DNA from: Spirodela intermedia
Taxonomy: Eukaryota; Streptophyta; Magnoliopsida; Alismatales; Araceae
Reading direction: 5' to 3'
DNA: 64,000 bases
NCBI GenBank assembly: GCA_902729315.2
Contig: LR746265.1
Coordinates: 8,923,392 to 8,987,391, forward strand
Shown: positions 12,076 to 22,462 of the stretch, piece after piece
Numbering within the stretch: position 1 is the first letter of the stretch
Layout: each line of letters opens with the position of its first letter
Translations under genes and position numbers: made by a program
The notes under the pieces: model-generated
What the model saw: only the letters and a program-made list of their open reading frames with translations
Database searches by the model: none
What the model was told of the DNA's origin: nothing

Positions 12076-13089
12076 TTATCCCAAGGTAAGTTTCATGATA
12101 ATCTTTTTCAGATTTAGCATAAATTCATATACTTCATATATATACCTTGACATACTTTCAGCCAAAACAAAATGGAAATTAACAAAATTTTCTGAAAAAT
12201 AATATTTCCAGTTTGAAAAGAATCTTTCCTTATTTCTATCTTGTTTTGTAAGGCTCTCATTCATTAATAAATACTTTCTATTAATAGACCATAAAATGTG
12301 ATCAGGCCATATAATTTTCAAATTAGCTCCTACCCAATCTAGAATTTTTTCATCTAAATTGATATCTCTAATTCTTCCACTCACCCATTTCTTAATGTGT
12401 TGTTTTATCTGCATAATCTTCCCCTGTCCCATTTTATCTTCCATACATATTTGTTCAATTTGCAAGGAGTGAAATATTTCAAACTTAGAAGTAATTCTAA
12501 TGGGCTGTGGGTTTTGAAGGATGGAAGGATTGTCTTCTTTAATCTTAGATCTAATAAATTCAGTAAAATTCAAATTTTTTCTTCCAAAATTATCTCTATA
12601 TTCATATCCATTATTTTCGTTTCTCCCCATTAGTTGAATCAACTCTTTTTCTATCTTTTCGTTTCTCAACTCATCAAATTCTTCATCTTCCCAAGAGCTA
12701 TCTTTTAATTTTGGTATATGATATACATCATCATCCTCACAATCAACATCCAAGGCTACAAAATTATGATTATATTTATTAATTTCGTCTCCTACGTCTC
12801 CCAAATCAACTGATTTTTCCTCACCTGAAATATGTTTTTCTTCATTTCTGTCCATACTCCCTTCTACTAAAATTTGGATGATTTTTTCATGATCAACTGC
12901 TGTTTTTTCATCTAAGGGCTCTTTCTCCTCATCATCCTCACTATATTCATTCATCAATTGTGAGTAATAAATGTTTTTATTCAAATTTTCTGGTACTATA
13001 TTTTCAGCATTAATATTCTCATTTACTTCTAATGGCTCATCAATTTCTTCTAATAATTGGAAATAAGGATCAGGTAAAATATTCTCACT
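12076..13089 (-). CDS. Acidic ORF X, best-preserved copy
   Basis: The longest uninterrupted copy of X: 302 aa from an ATG at 12984 to 12076, with the frame open upstream to the stop at 13090-13092. It lies in the same frame as the gag pieces at 13090-14424, so the parent element probably made one Gag-X polyprotein of about 780 aa. The N-terminal half is strongly acidic (EYSEDDEEKEPLDE and DVDCEDDDVYHIP). The C-terminal half is mixed-charge with several Trp (KKWVSGRIRDINLDEK, IIWPDHILWSINRKYL). No catalytic motif, zinc finger or clear membrane helix was seen. It occupies the place where the sister element has protease-RT-integrase. Function unknown; a spacer retained for Gag or RNA packaging is one possibility. 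Confidence 0.65.
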   Translation of the reverse strand, partial: SENILPDPYFQLLEEIDEPLEVNENINAENIVPENLNKNIYYSQLMNEYSEDDEEKEPLDEKTAVDHEKIIQILVEGSMDRNEEKHISGEEKSVDLGDVGDEINKYNHNFVALDVDCEDDDVYHIPKLKDSSWEDEEFDELRNEKIEKELIQLMGRNENNGYEYRDNFGRKNLNFTEFIRSKIKEDNPSILQNPQPIRITSKFEIFHSLQIEQICMEDKMGQGKIMQIKQHIKKWVSGRIRDINLDEKILDWVGANLKIIWPDHILWSINRKYLLMNESLTKQDRNKERFFSNWKYYFSENFVNFHFVLAESMSRYIYEVYEFMLNLKKIIMKLTLG

Positions 13090-14424
13090 CTATGTATTCA
13101 CTGACCTAAAATTTTCATTTCGTGGGTTTTTTTCTAAATTTATCCAGCTAGACTCTCCTTGCTGAAATCTTACTGTTGGACAGTTTCCTGAATTTTCTAT
13201 GGGCTGACTAGGTAGCTGTCCCTCTTCTCTCTTATTCCTAAGAGCCTCTATAATTTGTTTCTGGTGCAGCATCATTTGATTTATAATTTTTTGTATCATT
13301 TGGCTCATTTGCTGCATCATATCTATAGTATTAGGTTGGGTCTGAGAGGGCTGATTTTTCTGAAATCTATGTTCCTATTTTGGACGAAATTCAAAATTTG
13401 AATTGAATCTATGTACTTCTAGATTTTGAATATTATTTGGGTTTCTCCACGAAAAAGTATTCCCCCAATTAGGATTATAAGAATTAGAAAAATATTCCCT
13501 ATTTTTACTAAAATCATGGGGTACCTGTACTTGTTCTTGCCTAAGATGATATTGAAATTCGAAGTGATCATTTTCACCATACATAGGACATGTACTATTT
13601 GAATTAAATTGAGGGTTAAGAGGCTTTCTAATATTGTCAATAAGTAAATCAAGTTTTTCTAATCTTTGATTAATCTGATTAACCTCATTTCTAAATTTAG
13701 AATCATTATCATGATGTAATTCATGAATTCCTCTCTTCTTATCCCTGTCATATAATTCAAAAGAGGCTTGATCTCTAGAATTTTCACTTAAATTCTCATA
13801 AAGACTGTAAATCTCATCAGGGGTTTTCTCCATAAAAGCTCTTCCACATATAGAATCAACCATATTTCTATGTTCTAATAATCCATCATAAAATATTCTA
13901 TTGAGCTGCCACTTGGGTATAGCATGATGAGGACACTTTCTAAGTAAATCTTTGAATATTTCCCATGTCTCATGTAAAGTTTCTCCTAGTCTTTGAGAAA
14001 AATTCCATATATGTTTTCTCATATTTTGAGTTTTTCCTAAGGGATAAAATTTTCGAAGAAAGGCCTGTTCTATGTCTTTCTAGTTAATTAATTCTCTATC
14101 TAATGTGGATAGCCAATGGCTAGCTTTGTCCCTAAGTGTATGAGGAAATAATTTCATCTTAATAATTACCGGTGTAACTTGAGGGAGATTAAGTAAATCA
14201 TAGACCATATGAAATTTATTTAAGTACTGATGAGGTTCTTTTAAAGGCAATCCATGAAAATTAAGGAGCATTTGAAAAATCCCTAGATTTATTTCGAATT
14301 TAAAATTGGGTGCTAATGGGACTCTAATATTGGATGCTCTTTGAAATGAATCAGGGATATAATAATTTTTCATGGCCATAGGATTGTTCTCAATTTGACT
14401 TGTACTTTCTTCAAGATCTATCAA
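13090..14424 (-). pseudogene. Athila-like gag (inverted element)
   Basis: Reverse-strand gag in one frame with X. It shows a start IDLEESTSQIENNPMAMKNY, the capsid-like core LRDKASHWLSTL, CPHHAIPKW and VDSICGRAFMEKTPDEIY, and a Gln/Met-rich tail. Stops break it where the gag-pol copy has Trp (SWKDIEHAF) near 14080, after FRPK near 13375, and at 13090. All four open pieces share one frame, so damage is by substitutions rather than frameshifts. Confidence 0.8.
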
Positions 14425-14705
14425 AATTAATTTTTATTTTGGATTTTTAGTTTTGAATGAAATAATGAAAGGATTTTCTAGCCTTGGATGTAAGGATCTT
14501 CTACCATGCATAAAAAATCAATAAATTCGAGAGAAAAGTTTATTAATTGTTACCCTCCTTCAGTATGCTCCAGTCCTTGCCTTGGTTCTTTTCGTTCCCT
14601 TTTTCTAAAAAAAAAAATTCGGCAAAAAGAAAATAAAATAAGAGTTAATTTTTTTTTGTGTACTCTAAGAGAAAAACAGAAAAATACTAAATATTATGTA
14701 ATACA

Positions 14706-14723
14706 TCCTCAGCAATGGCGCCA
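14706..14723 (-). other. Primer binding site (tRNA-Asp type), inverted element
   Basis: On the minus strand reads TGGCGCCATTGCTGAGGA, close to the complement of the tRNA-Asp 3' end, five bases after the ACGTCA end of LTR1. The stretch 14424-14705 is the untranslated leader. Confidence 0.75.
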
Positions 14724-14728
14724 AAATT

Positions 14729-16352
14729 TGACGTGACTCAATCATTGTATATTAAATCACGGAAATTTAAAATTTATAAAACTAGAAAATACGATTTTTT
14801 AGATATTTAGAAGTATTTCTGAACAAATGTATCAATTATAATTCAATAAAACTTCCAAAAATAGCAGTAATTTTCCAAGTCGATCATAGGGATGTAATAT
14901 AATATTTGATAATTATTCAGACTTGTTTCTCAATGAATACGATTTTCTATGAATTTTATACTAGGAAATGAAAAGGAAATATATTTAAAATTCACAAGAA
15001 ACAAGGGTGCAGGCGTCAGGATGATGTCAGTGCCCGGCGAATGCGAATTTTGGCGGAAATAGAGTTCCGCCTAGTGATTCTTACCTAAGCGATTAAAGAT
15101 GATTTAATTGATCAAATTAAGATCTGTAAAAGACGGAAGAATCGTAATGAAATGAAGTATATGTTGGCAAATTTAAAATCAACAAATTATCACTAAATGA
15201 AACAAAAATTAAGTTGAAAGCAGGAAAACAGAGTTCCGACATCGCGGCGGCGATGCGTCAGCGATGTACAAGAATTCTGAGTGTTCGGGAGGATCGTCGT
15301 GCAGTGTCCACGGCCTCGAAGGCTCTCCTTGGACAAAGACGACGTGGGCAATCTCTAGATCTTCTCACGAAGTCTAGAGATTAATGAAATGGGTCGTCGA
15401 ATCGTCTCCGGCGGCTGTCACCCGGCGAAGCGGAAAAACGGCGACTTTGCGGCTCTCCGGCGGCTGTCACCCGACGGAGAGGAGCTGGATGAAGATGGGG
15501 CGCGTGTCAGGGAGCTTCATTCTCAGGTCCACGCAGCAAGAGGAGGCTCTTCATCGCATCTGGTACGCTCTTAGGAGGTGGCAAGTTGTCTCCCGGCGGA
15601 TTGTCCTCTTCCCGACGACAGCTTGTTCGTCGATCAATCGGAGATGATTTACTCGATTGATTCACGATCCTTTTATTGCGAATCCTTCAGCAATTTGAGT
15701 AACAATGCTCCGCGAATTGCATTGACGAGATTTTCGCCGATGATCTAGCGATTCTGGTTGCTTAATCCTTTACTGGTGATCTGCAGGAAAGTCGCGATAA
15801 TCAGATAAAAATATGAGTTTTGGCTCTGGGAGGATTCAAACCCGCGCCGGTTGCCTGCCCTTTCTAAAGAAGGTGACGCGGGTTTAGTCCCACATCGCTT
15901 GTGTGCCAAAGTTTCTGGCGAATATAAAGTAATATTACATTCCCGATCAAGCGCGCGTGTATGACCACTCCTTGCCCCACAGCCGGCTGGCCATTAGTGA
16001 CGTGGAAGGGGAGTGGTGCACATCTGCCAACATCATTGGTTCAAGCCGCTCGAGCCCTTGCTCGCGGCTACTCCCCGACTACGCTTCCAACCCGCTTGCG
16101 GGTCCAGCTGGCCGGCGGGTCCCCCCATTTTGCAATATTTTAGTTTTATTTCTTTTTCTTCATTTATCTCAAAAGTAAGACTGTAAAAATCATATAAATT
16201 CGTATAAAATCATATAATTACCCAAAAAATCACATTAATCAACTGAAAACAACTTTTCACACTTTAACACAAATATAAGTCTATTTATCACGAGTTAAGG
16301 CTAAAACTATATTATTTACTAATTATTAACTCATGATAATGAAGACTTATCA
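14729..16352 (-). repeat. LTR1, inverted copy with PBS on one side and PPT on the other
   Basis: A 1624-bp LTR read on the minus strand from TGATAAG (at 16352) to ACGTCA (14729). Its upstream side (16353-16383) carries the reverse of AAGTTGGGGGGTG plus the CTAGCAATGATT tail, so it was the 3' LTR of one element and the 5' LTR of the next. Confidence 0.8.
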
Positions 16353-16549
16353 CACCCCCCAACTTAAATCATTGCTAGTCCCTTAATAAAGTATTTGTCT
16401 AAGGATTAAGAGAATAAATTACTTGATGTACTTAGGACATAGAGAGAGGTGATTGGCTGGTCTCTAGCAGATATTTGAGGACTTGATCTATTTGTGTGTA
16501 TGCACATAATTTATCTTGAGGAGAACTATCATTTCTTTTTATGCATTTT
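16353..16549. repeat. PPT tail remnant joined to a pre-RT relic
   Basis: 16353-16383 is the minus-strand PPT tail of a truncated upstream element. 16384-16549 repeats the pre-RT relic seen at 9328-9490 (TTTGTCTAAGGATTAAGAG through GAGGAGAACTATCATTTC). The plus-strand element begins right after, so the relic was its target. Confidence 0.65.
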
Positions 16550-16981
16550 TGATAAGCCTTCATTATCATGAGTTAATAATTACTAAATAATATAGTTTTA
16601 GCATTAACTCATGATAAATAGACTTATATTTGTGTCAAAGTGTGAAAAGTTGTTTTCAGTTGATTAATGTGAATTTTTAGGTAATTATGTAATTTTACAT
16701 AAATTTATATGATTTTTACAGTCTTGCTTTTGAGATAAATGAAGAAAAAGAAATAAAAATAAGACAAAAGGAGGGGAGACCCGCCGGCCAGCCAAGCCCG
16801 CAAGCGGGTCGGAAGCGCAGTCGGGGAGTAGCCGCGAGCAGAGGCTCGAGCGGCTTGGCTTGGGGACCGATAGGGCACGTGTACGCCACTCCCCTTCCAC
16901 GTCACCGGTGGCCAGCCGGCTGTGGGGCAAGGAGTGGTCGTACACGCGAGAGAAGAGACTTTACTTACAAAGCTAACATTA

Positions 16982-16990
16982 CTATATATT
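16982..16990 (+). promoter_or_regulatory. TATA-like box in LTR1
   Basis: CTATATATT within AACATTACTATATATTCGCC. The motif is kept in many LTR1 copies (for example 3605, 27926, 47824) and lies about 430 bp into the LTR, a plausible U3/R promoter position. Confidence 0.5.
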
Positions 16991-17071
16991 CGCCCGAAAA
17001 ATCGGTGCACAACCGATGTGGGACTAAACCCCCGTCACACCTTCCTCAGAAGAGGCGGGGCGACCGGCACG

Positions 17072-17082
17072 GGTTCGAATCC
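17072..17082 (+). promoter_or_regulatory. tRNA-like B-box in LTR1 core
   Basis: GGTTCGAATCC matches the pol III B-box consensus. It is kept in most LTR1 copies despite divergence around it (for example near 3690, 4367, and reversed near 32194 and 52130). No complete tRNA fold or good A-box was seen. Confidence 0.35.
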
Positions 17083-17533
17083 TCCTAGAGTCAAAATTCA
17101 TATATTTTTATCTGATTATCGTGACTTTCCTGCAGATCGCCGCTGAAGGATTAAGCAACGAGAATCGCTGGATCATCGGCGAAAATCTCGTCAACACGAT
17201 TCGCGGAGCATTGCTACTAAAATTGCTGAATGATTCGCGATAAAAAGATCGCGAATCCATCGAGTAAATCATCTCCGATTGATCGACGAACAAGCCGTCA
17301 TCGGGAAGAGGACGATCCGCCAGGAGACGAGTCACCACCTCCTGAGAGCGTACTAGATGCGATGAAGAGCCTCCTCTTGCTGTGCGGACCTGAGGATGAA
17401 GCTCCCTGACACGCGCCCCACCTCCATCCAGCTCCTCTCCGTCGGGTGACAGCCACTGGAGAGCCGCAAAGTCGCCGTTTTTCCGCTCTGCCGGGTGACA
17501 GCCGCCGGAGACGATTCGACGACCCATTTCATT

Positions 17534-17566
17534 AATCTCTAGACTTCGCGAGAAGATCTAGAGATT
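17534..17566 (+). other. Perfect short hairpin in LTR1
   Basis: AATCTCTAGA and TCTAGAGATT form 10-bp inverted arms around a 13-base loop. The hairpin recurs in most LTR1 copies on either strand. Confidence 0.6.
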
Positions 17567-18196
17567 GCCCATGTCGTCTTTGTCCAAGGAGAGCCTTCGA
17601 GGCCGTGGACACTGCACAACGATCCTCCCGAACGCTTAGGATTCCGGTGCATCGTCGACGCATCACCATCGCGACGTCGGAACTCTGTTTTCCTGCTTTC
17701 AAATTACTTTACGCTTCATTTAGTGATAGTTTTTGTAATTTTAATTTACCAAAATATACTTTGTTCTATTACGATTCTTCCAGCTTTTACAGATCTTAAT
17801 TTGATCAATTAAATCGTCTGTAATCGCTTACGTAAGAATCGCCGGGTGGAACTCTGTTTCCGCCCGATTCACATTTGCCAGGCGCTGACGTCATCCTGAC
17901 ATCCGCACCCTTATTTCCTTTTTTCGTGAATTTTAAATATATTTCCTTTTCCTTTCTTAGTATATAATTCATATATAATATTATTCTCTGAGGAAAATTC
18001 TGAATAATTACCAGATATTATATTACATCCGTGTGATTGACCTAGAAAATTACCGCTATTTTTGGAAGTTTTATTGAATTATAATTGATATATTTGTTCA
18101 GAAATACTTCTAAATATCTGAAAATTCGTATTTTCTAATTTTATAAATTTAATATTTGCGTGATTTAATATACAACAACTAAGTCACGTCAAATTT

Positions 18197-18214
18197 TGGT
18201 GCTGTTGCTGGGGA
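18197..18214 (+). other. Primer binding site (tRNA-Asp type)
   Basis: TGGTGCTGTTGCTGGGGA, five bases after LTR1. It differs at three bases from the perfect tRNA-Asp complement, each a C-to-T change. 18215-18403 is untranslated leader with A-rich and T-rich runs. Confidence 0.75.
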
Positions 18215-18403
18215 TGTATTGCATAATATTTAGTATTTTTCTGTTTTTCTCTTAGAGTACACAAAAAAAAAGAAAAAATTTAACTCTTATTTTATTTTAT
18301 TTTTGCCAATTTTTTATTACAAAAAGGGAACGAAAAGAAGCAAGGCAAGGACTGGAGCATCCTGAAGGAGGGTAACAGTTACTAAACTTTTTCCCTCGAA
18401 TTT

Positions 18404-20290
18404 ATTGATTTTTATGCATGGTAGAAGATCCTTGCATCCAAGGCTAGAAAATCCTTTCATTATTTCATTCAAAAATAAAAATCCGAAAGAAAAATTAATT
18501 TTAATGGATCTTGAAGGAAGTATAGGTCAAACTGAGAACAATCCTATGGCCATTAAAAATCATTATATCCCTGATTCATTTCAAAGAGCATCTAATATTA
18601 GAGTCCCATTAGCACCCACTATTAAATTCGAAATAAATCCAAGAATTTTTCAAATGCTCCCTAATTTTCATGGATTGCCTTTAGAGGAACCTCATCAGCA
18701 CTTAGAAAAATTTCATATGGTCTGTGATTTAGTTAATCTCCCTCAAGTTACACCAGAAATTATTAAGATGAAATTATTCCCTCATACACTTAGAGACAAA
18801 GCTAGCCATTGGCTATCCACATTAGATAGAAAATTAACTAGCTGGAAAGATATAGAACATGCCTTTCTTTGAAAATTTTATCCCTTAGGAAAAACTCAAA
18901 ATATGAGAAAATATATATAGAGTTTTTCTCAAAGACCAGGAGAAACTTTGCATGAGACATGAGAAAAATTCAAAGATTTACTTAGAAAGTGTCCTCATCA
19001 TGCTATACCCAAGTGGCAGCTCAATAGAATTTTTAATGATGGATTATTAGAACAACATAGAAATATGGTTGATTCTATATGTGGAGGAGCTTTTATGGAG
19101 AAAACTCTTGATGAGATTTACAATCTTTATGAGAATTTAAGTGAAAATTTTAGAGATCAAGCCTCTTTTGAATTATATGATAGGGATAAGAAGAGAGGAA
19201 TTTATGAATTGCATCATGATGATGATTCTAAACTTAGAAATGAGGTTAATCAGATTAATCAAAGATTAGAAAAAATTGATTTACTTATTGATAATATTAG
19301 AAAGCCTTTTAACCCTCAACTTAATTCGAATAGTACATGTCCTATGTATGGTGAAAATGATTATTCTGAATTTCAATGTTATAATTTAGATCAATCATTT
19401 CACCCTATGCAAGAACAAGTGCAAGTAGCTCACAGTTTTAATAGAAACAGGGAACCTTTTTCAAATTCTTATAATCCGAATTGGAGGAATAATTTTTTAT
19501 GAAGAGACCCAAATAATATTCAAAATTCAGAAGCACTTAGACCCAATTCAAACTCTGAATTTTGTCCAAAACAAGAAAACAGATTTCAGAAAAATGAGTC
19601 CTCTCAAATCCAACCTGATGCTATGGAAATGATGCAGCAAATGAGCCAAATGATGCAACAAACTATGAATCAAATGATGCTGCACCAGAAACAAATTATA
19701 GAGGCTCTTGAGAATAAGAGAGAAGAGGGACAGCTACCTAGTCAGCCCATAGAAAATTCAGGGAACCGCCCAACAATAGGATTTCAGCAAGGGGAGTCTA
19801 GTAGCATGAATCTAGGAAAAAACCCACGAAATGAAAATGTTAGGACAGTGAATGCATTAAGGAGTGGTAAGATCTTACTTGATCCTTACCCCCAAACATT
19901 AGAAGAAAAAGAAAACGTGGACAAATCAAAACAAAATCAAATAGGAGTAGAAGAAGATTTTATAGATTCTACCAAGGAAATTTTGAAAGAGAGGACGACC
20001 ATTCCATTTCCTAGAGCTCTAGAGCCTAGACAAAGAAAGAAAAAGGAACACAATGAAAAAATAAAGAAAATTTTACAAGATGTGCAAATTAGTTTTCCTT
20101 TACTCACTACCATTGAACATATTCTTGAATATGCTAGAGTTTTGAAAGAAATGTGTACACCAAAAAGGGCACCTAGAGGTGAAAAATTATCTATGCATGC
20201 TAGTGCATTATTATTAAATCAATTACCATATAAATTGAGAGATACAGGTGCCCCTTTAATTTCATGTGATATTGGTGGATTCATTTTTTA
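18404..20290 (+). pseudogene. Athila-like gag of the gag-pol element
   Basis: A single frame carries gag from about 18405 (MHGRRSLHPR..., or the later MDLEGSIGQ) to 20290. Typical plant gypsy capsid motifs follow in order: LRDKASHWLSTL, FSQRPGETLHET, CPHHAIPKW, VDSICGGAFMEKTLDEIY. Then come a Met/Gln-rich stretch and a basic segment (RQRKKKEHNEK) leading to protease. Stops interrupt it near 18870, 18918, 18960, 19500 and 20289; at 18918, 18960 and 19500 a related copy shows Trp. No classical CCHC zinc knuckle was seen. Gag would assemble the particle. The gene is not translatable as it stands. Confidence 0.82.
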
Positions 20291-20620
20291 GAATGCATTA
20301 CTTGACACCGGTGCTAGTATTAATTTATTACCTGTAAGTATTTGTGATAAATTTAATATTTCTGATCTTAAACCTTCTACTGTTACCTTACAATTTGCTG
20401 ATAGATCCATAAACATCCTAAAGGTATTTTAGAAAATGTGATAGTGACAGTTAAAGGGTGTAAATTTCCAGCTGATTTTGTAGTGCTGGAAATGGATCTT
20501 AATGGATAGTTTTATGATACACCAATCATCCTAGGGAGACCATTTTTGCATACAGCAAAGATGAATATTGATTTTTCCACAGGTATTGCGAAAATTTCAT
20601 GTGGAGATCAATCAGTAGAA
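20222..20620 (+). pseudogene. Aspartic protease segment of Athila-like pol
   Basis: Retroviral-type aspartic protease. It has the active-site motif LLDTGASINLLP just after the stop at 20289, then VTLQFADRSI, and the closing motif IILGRPFL. A one-base deletion in an A run at about 20411-20413 moves the frame from that of gag to that of RT. A TAG at 20507-20509 adds a second break. In life it would cleave the Gag-Pol polyprotein. Confidence 0.75.
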
Positions 20621-20947
20621 ATTAAAATTTTTGAGGTATCAAATGATCTTAAGAAATCCCAAGTATATGATTGTCATACCATAGATCTTCTAGATGATTT
20701 TGATGATCCAGATGTTATTGATGACTGTGTGCTGGAAGAATTAGAGGAAATAGAGAATATAAATTTAGAAGAAAAGAAAGAGGAAGATCATTTGAATTTA
20801 GAGTTGAAACCTCTTCCCTCTAGTTTAAAATATATGTTTTTGGAGGAAAATAATTCATTTCCTATTATTATTGCAGCTGATTTGAGTAATAAACAGGAAG
20901 AAGAATTATTAGATGTACTTCGAAAAAATAAGAAGGCTATGGGCTAG
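20546..20947 (+). pseudogene. Linker between protease and RT
   Basis: Open frame of 133 aa, acidic (DDFDDPDVIDD, LEELEEIENINLEEKKEED), ending with QEEELLDVLRKNKKAMG. It then reaches a TAG at 20945-20947 where the second element relic shows Trp (LGWSL). It joins RT in the same frame. Confidence 0.65.
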
Positions 20948-20950
20948 AAA

Positions 20951-22459
20951 ATGGATGATCTAAGGGGCATTGATATGAGTGTATGCATGCATAGTATATA
21001 TCTAGAGGAAGGGGCTAGAACTAGCAGGGAACCACAACGAAGATTAAATCCTAACATGATGGAAATTGTAAAAAAAGAAATTTTAAAGTGGCTGGCTGCT
21101 GATATTATTTATCCTATTTCAGATAGCAAATGGGTTAGTCCTACACAAGTGGTGCCAAAAAAATCAGGGATCACAGTTATAAAAAATGAAAATGGAGATG
21201 AAATACAAACAAGATTAACTACTGGTTGGAGGGTTTGCATTGATTATAGAAAATTAAATTCAGTTACTAGAAAAGATCATTTTCCCCTACCATTTACTGA
21301 TCAAATTCTAGAAAAATTAGCTGGAAAAAACTTTTTTTGTTTTCTAGATGGATACTCTAGTTATAATCAAATTTATATAAACCCTTTAGATCAAGAAAAA
21401 ACAACTTTCACTTGTCCATTTGGTACTTTTGCTTTTAAACGCATGCCTTTTGGTCTGTGTAATGCTCCAGCCACATTTCAAAGATGTATGTTGTCTATTT
21501 TTTCTGATATGATTGGAAAATGCATGGAGATTTTTATGGATGATTTTTTTATTTTTTGCGAATCTTTTGATGAATGCTTAAATCATTTACAGCATGTACT
21601 TGAGAAATGCATAAAGAAAAAACTAATTTTGAGTTGGGAGAAATCACATTTTATGGTTAAAGAGGGAGTTGTGTTGGGTCATATTGTGAGTGAAAGGGGT
21701 TTAGAGGTGGATAGAGCAAAAATTGATATTATATCTAAAATGAAACCTCCAAATTCAGTAAAACAGATTAGATCTTTCTTGGGTCATGCAGGTTATTACA
21801 GAAAATTTATTCAGGATTTTTTGAACATTTCTAAACCTCTCACCATGCTATTATCTAAAGATGTGCCTTTTAATTTTGATGAGAAATGCTTTGAGTCTTT
21901 TTCTGAAATAAAAAGATTACTTAATGAGGCACCCATTTTACAAGCTCCTGATTGGTCCCTTCCCTTTGAAATAATGTGTGATGCATCGAATTATGCAGTG
22001 GGGGCTGTTCTAGGACAAACAAAAGAGTCAAAACCCATAGTAATTTCATATGCTAGTAAAACTATACCCGATGCTCAATTAAATTATACCACGACTGAAA
22101 AAGAGTTGTTAGCTGTAGTATTTTCGTTAGAAAGGTTTAGATCATATATTTTGGGAGCTAAAATTATTATTTATACTAATCATGCAGCATTAAAATATCT
22201 ATTAAATAAGAAAGATGCAAAGCCACGTTTATTAAGATGGATTTTATTGTTGCAGGAATTTGACTTAGAAATAAAAGATAAAAAATGTTTCGAGAATGTT
22301 GTTGCTGACCATCTTTCTAGATTAAGTGATACAGGAATAAATGCAGCACCTTTACAAGACGCATTTCAAGATGAACAATTGATGGCAGCTCAACATCAAC
22401 CATCACCATGGTATGCACATATTGTTAATTTTCTAGTTTCTAGAAAAACTCCAGAATAG
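20951..22459 (+). CDS. Reverse transcriptase and RNase H (Athila-like pol)
   Basis: 502 codons. RT motifs in order: [25 protein letters not shown], the Asp of [11 protein letters not shown] (residue 133), [13 protein letters not shown], and the catalytic pair in FMDDF (197-198). FMDDF rather than a Y-x-D-D form and the ISDSKWVSP phrase point to the Athila branch of Ty3/gypsy. RNase H follows from [12 protein letters not shown] (Asp 344) through EKELLAV and ends ADHLSRL. The third acidic position reads TNHAALKYL where TDH is usual (Asn 410), so RNase H may be inactive. It is bounded by stops at 20945 and 22457 that interrupt one long frame, so it is a piece of a damaged polyprotein rather than a free gene. 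Confidence 0.85.
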   Translation: MDDLRGIDMSVCMHSIYLEEGARTSREPQRRLNPNMMEIVKKEILKWLAADIIYPISDSKWVSPTQVVPKKSGITVIKNENGDEIQTRLTTGWRVCIDYRKLNSVTRKDHFPLPFTDQILEKLAGKNFFCFLDGYSSYNQIYINPLDQEKTTFTCPFGTFAFKRMPFGLCNAPATFQRCMLSIFSDMIGKCMEIFMDDFFIFCESFDECLNHLQHVLEKCIKKKLILSWEKSHFMVKEGVVLGHIVSERGLEVDRAKIDIISKMKPPNSVKQIRSFLGHAGYYRKFIQDFLNISKPLTMLLSKDVPFNFDEKCFESFSEIKRLLNEAPILQAPDWSLPFEIMCDASNYAVGAVLGQTKESKPIVISYASKTIPDAQLNYTTTEKELLAVVFSLERFRSYILGAKIIIYTNHAALKYLLNKKDAKPRLLRWILLLQEFDLEIKDKKCFENVVADHLSRLSDTGINAAPLQDAFQDEQLMAAQHQPSPWYAHIVNFLVSRKTPE

Positions 22460-22462
22460 TGG

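Larger units (their letters stand above)
16550..18191 (+). repeat. 5' LTR1 of the gag-pol Athila element
   Basis: Runs from TGATAAG to ACGTCA (about 1642 bp), five bases before the PBS. It has an AT-rich left third, a GC-rich core (about 16780-17680) and an AT-rich right end. The core carries a conserved minus-strand ORF (17108-17527, 139 aa). No matching 3' LTR1 is present because the element is cut at 25092. Confidence 0.85.

Noticed and set aside
12076-12984. ORF X as an envelope-like gene, as found in some Athila elements
   Set aside because: It is fused in frame to gag and replaces pol rather than following it. I saw no signal peptide or membrane helix.
16685-17010. Plus and minus ORFs of 60-101 aa in the LTR1 GC-rich core (for example MYDHSLPHSRLATGDVEGEW types), repeated many times
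   Set aside because: They lie in non-coding LTR sequence, overlap on both strands, and recur only because the LTR recurs. The one longer antisense frame is kept as a finding, not as a gene.
17072-17082. tRNA gene in LTR1
   Set aside because: Only the B-box-like 11-mer fits. I could not form acceptor, D and anticodon arms around it.
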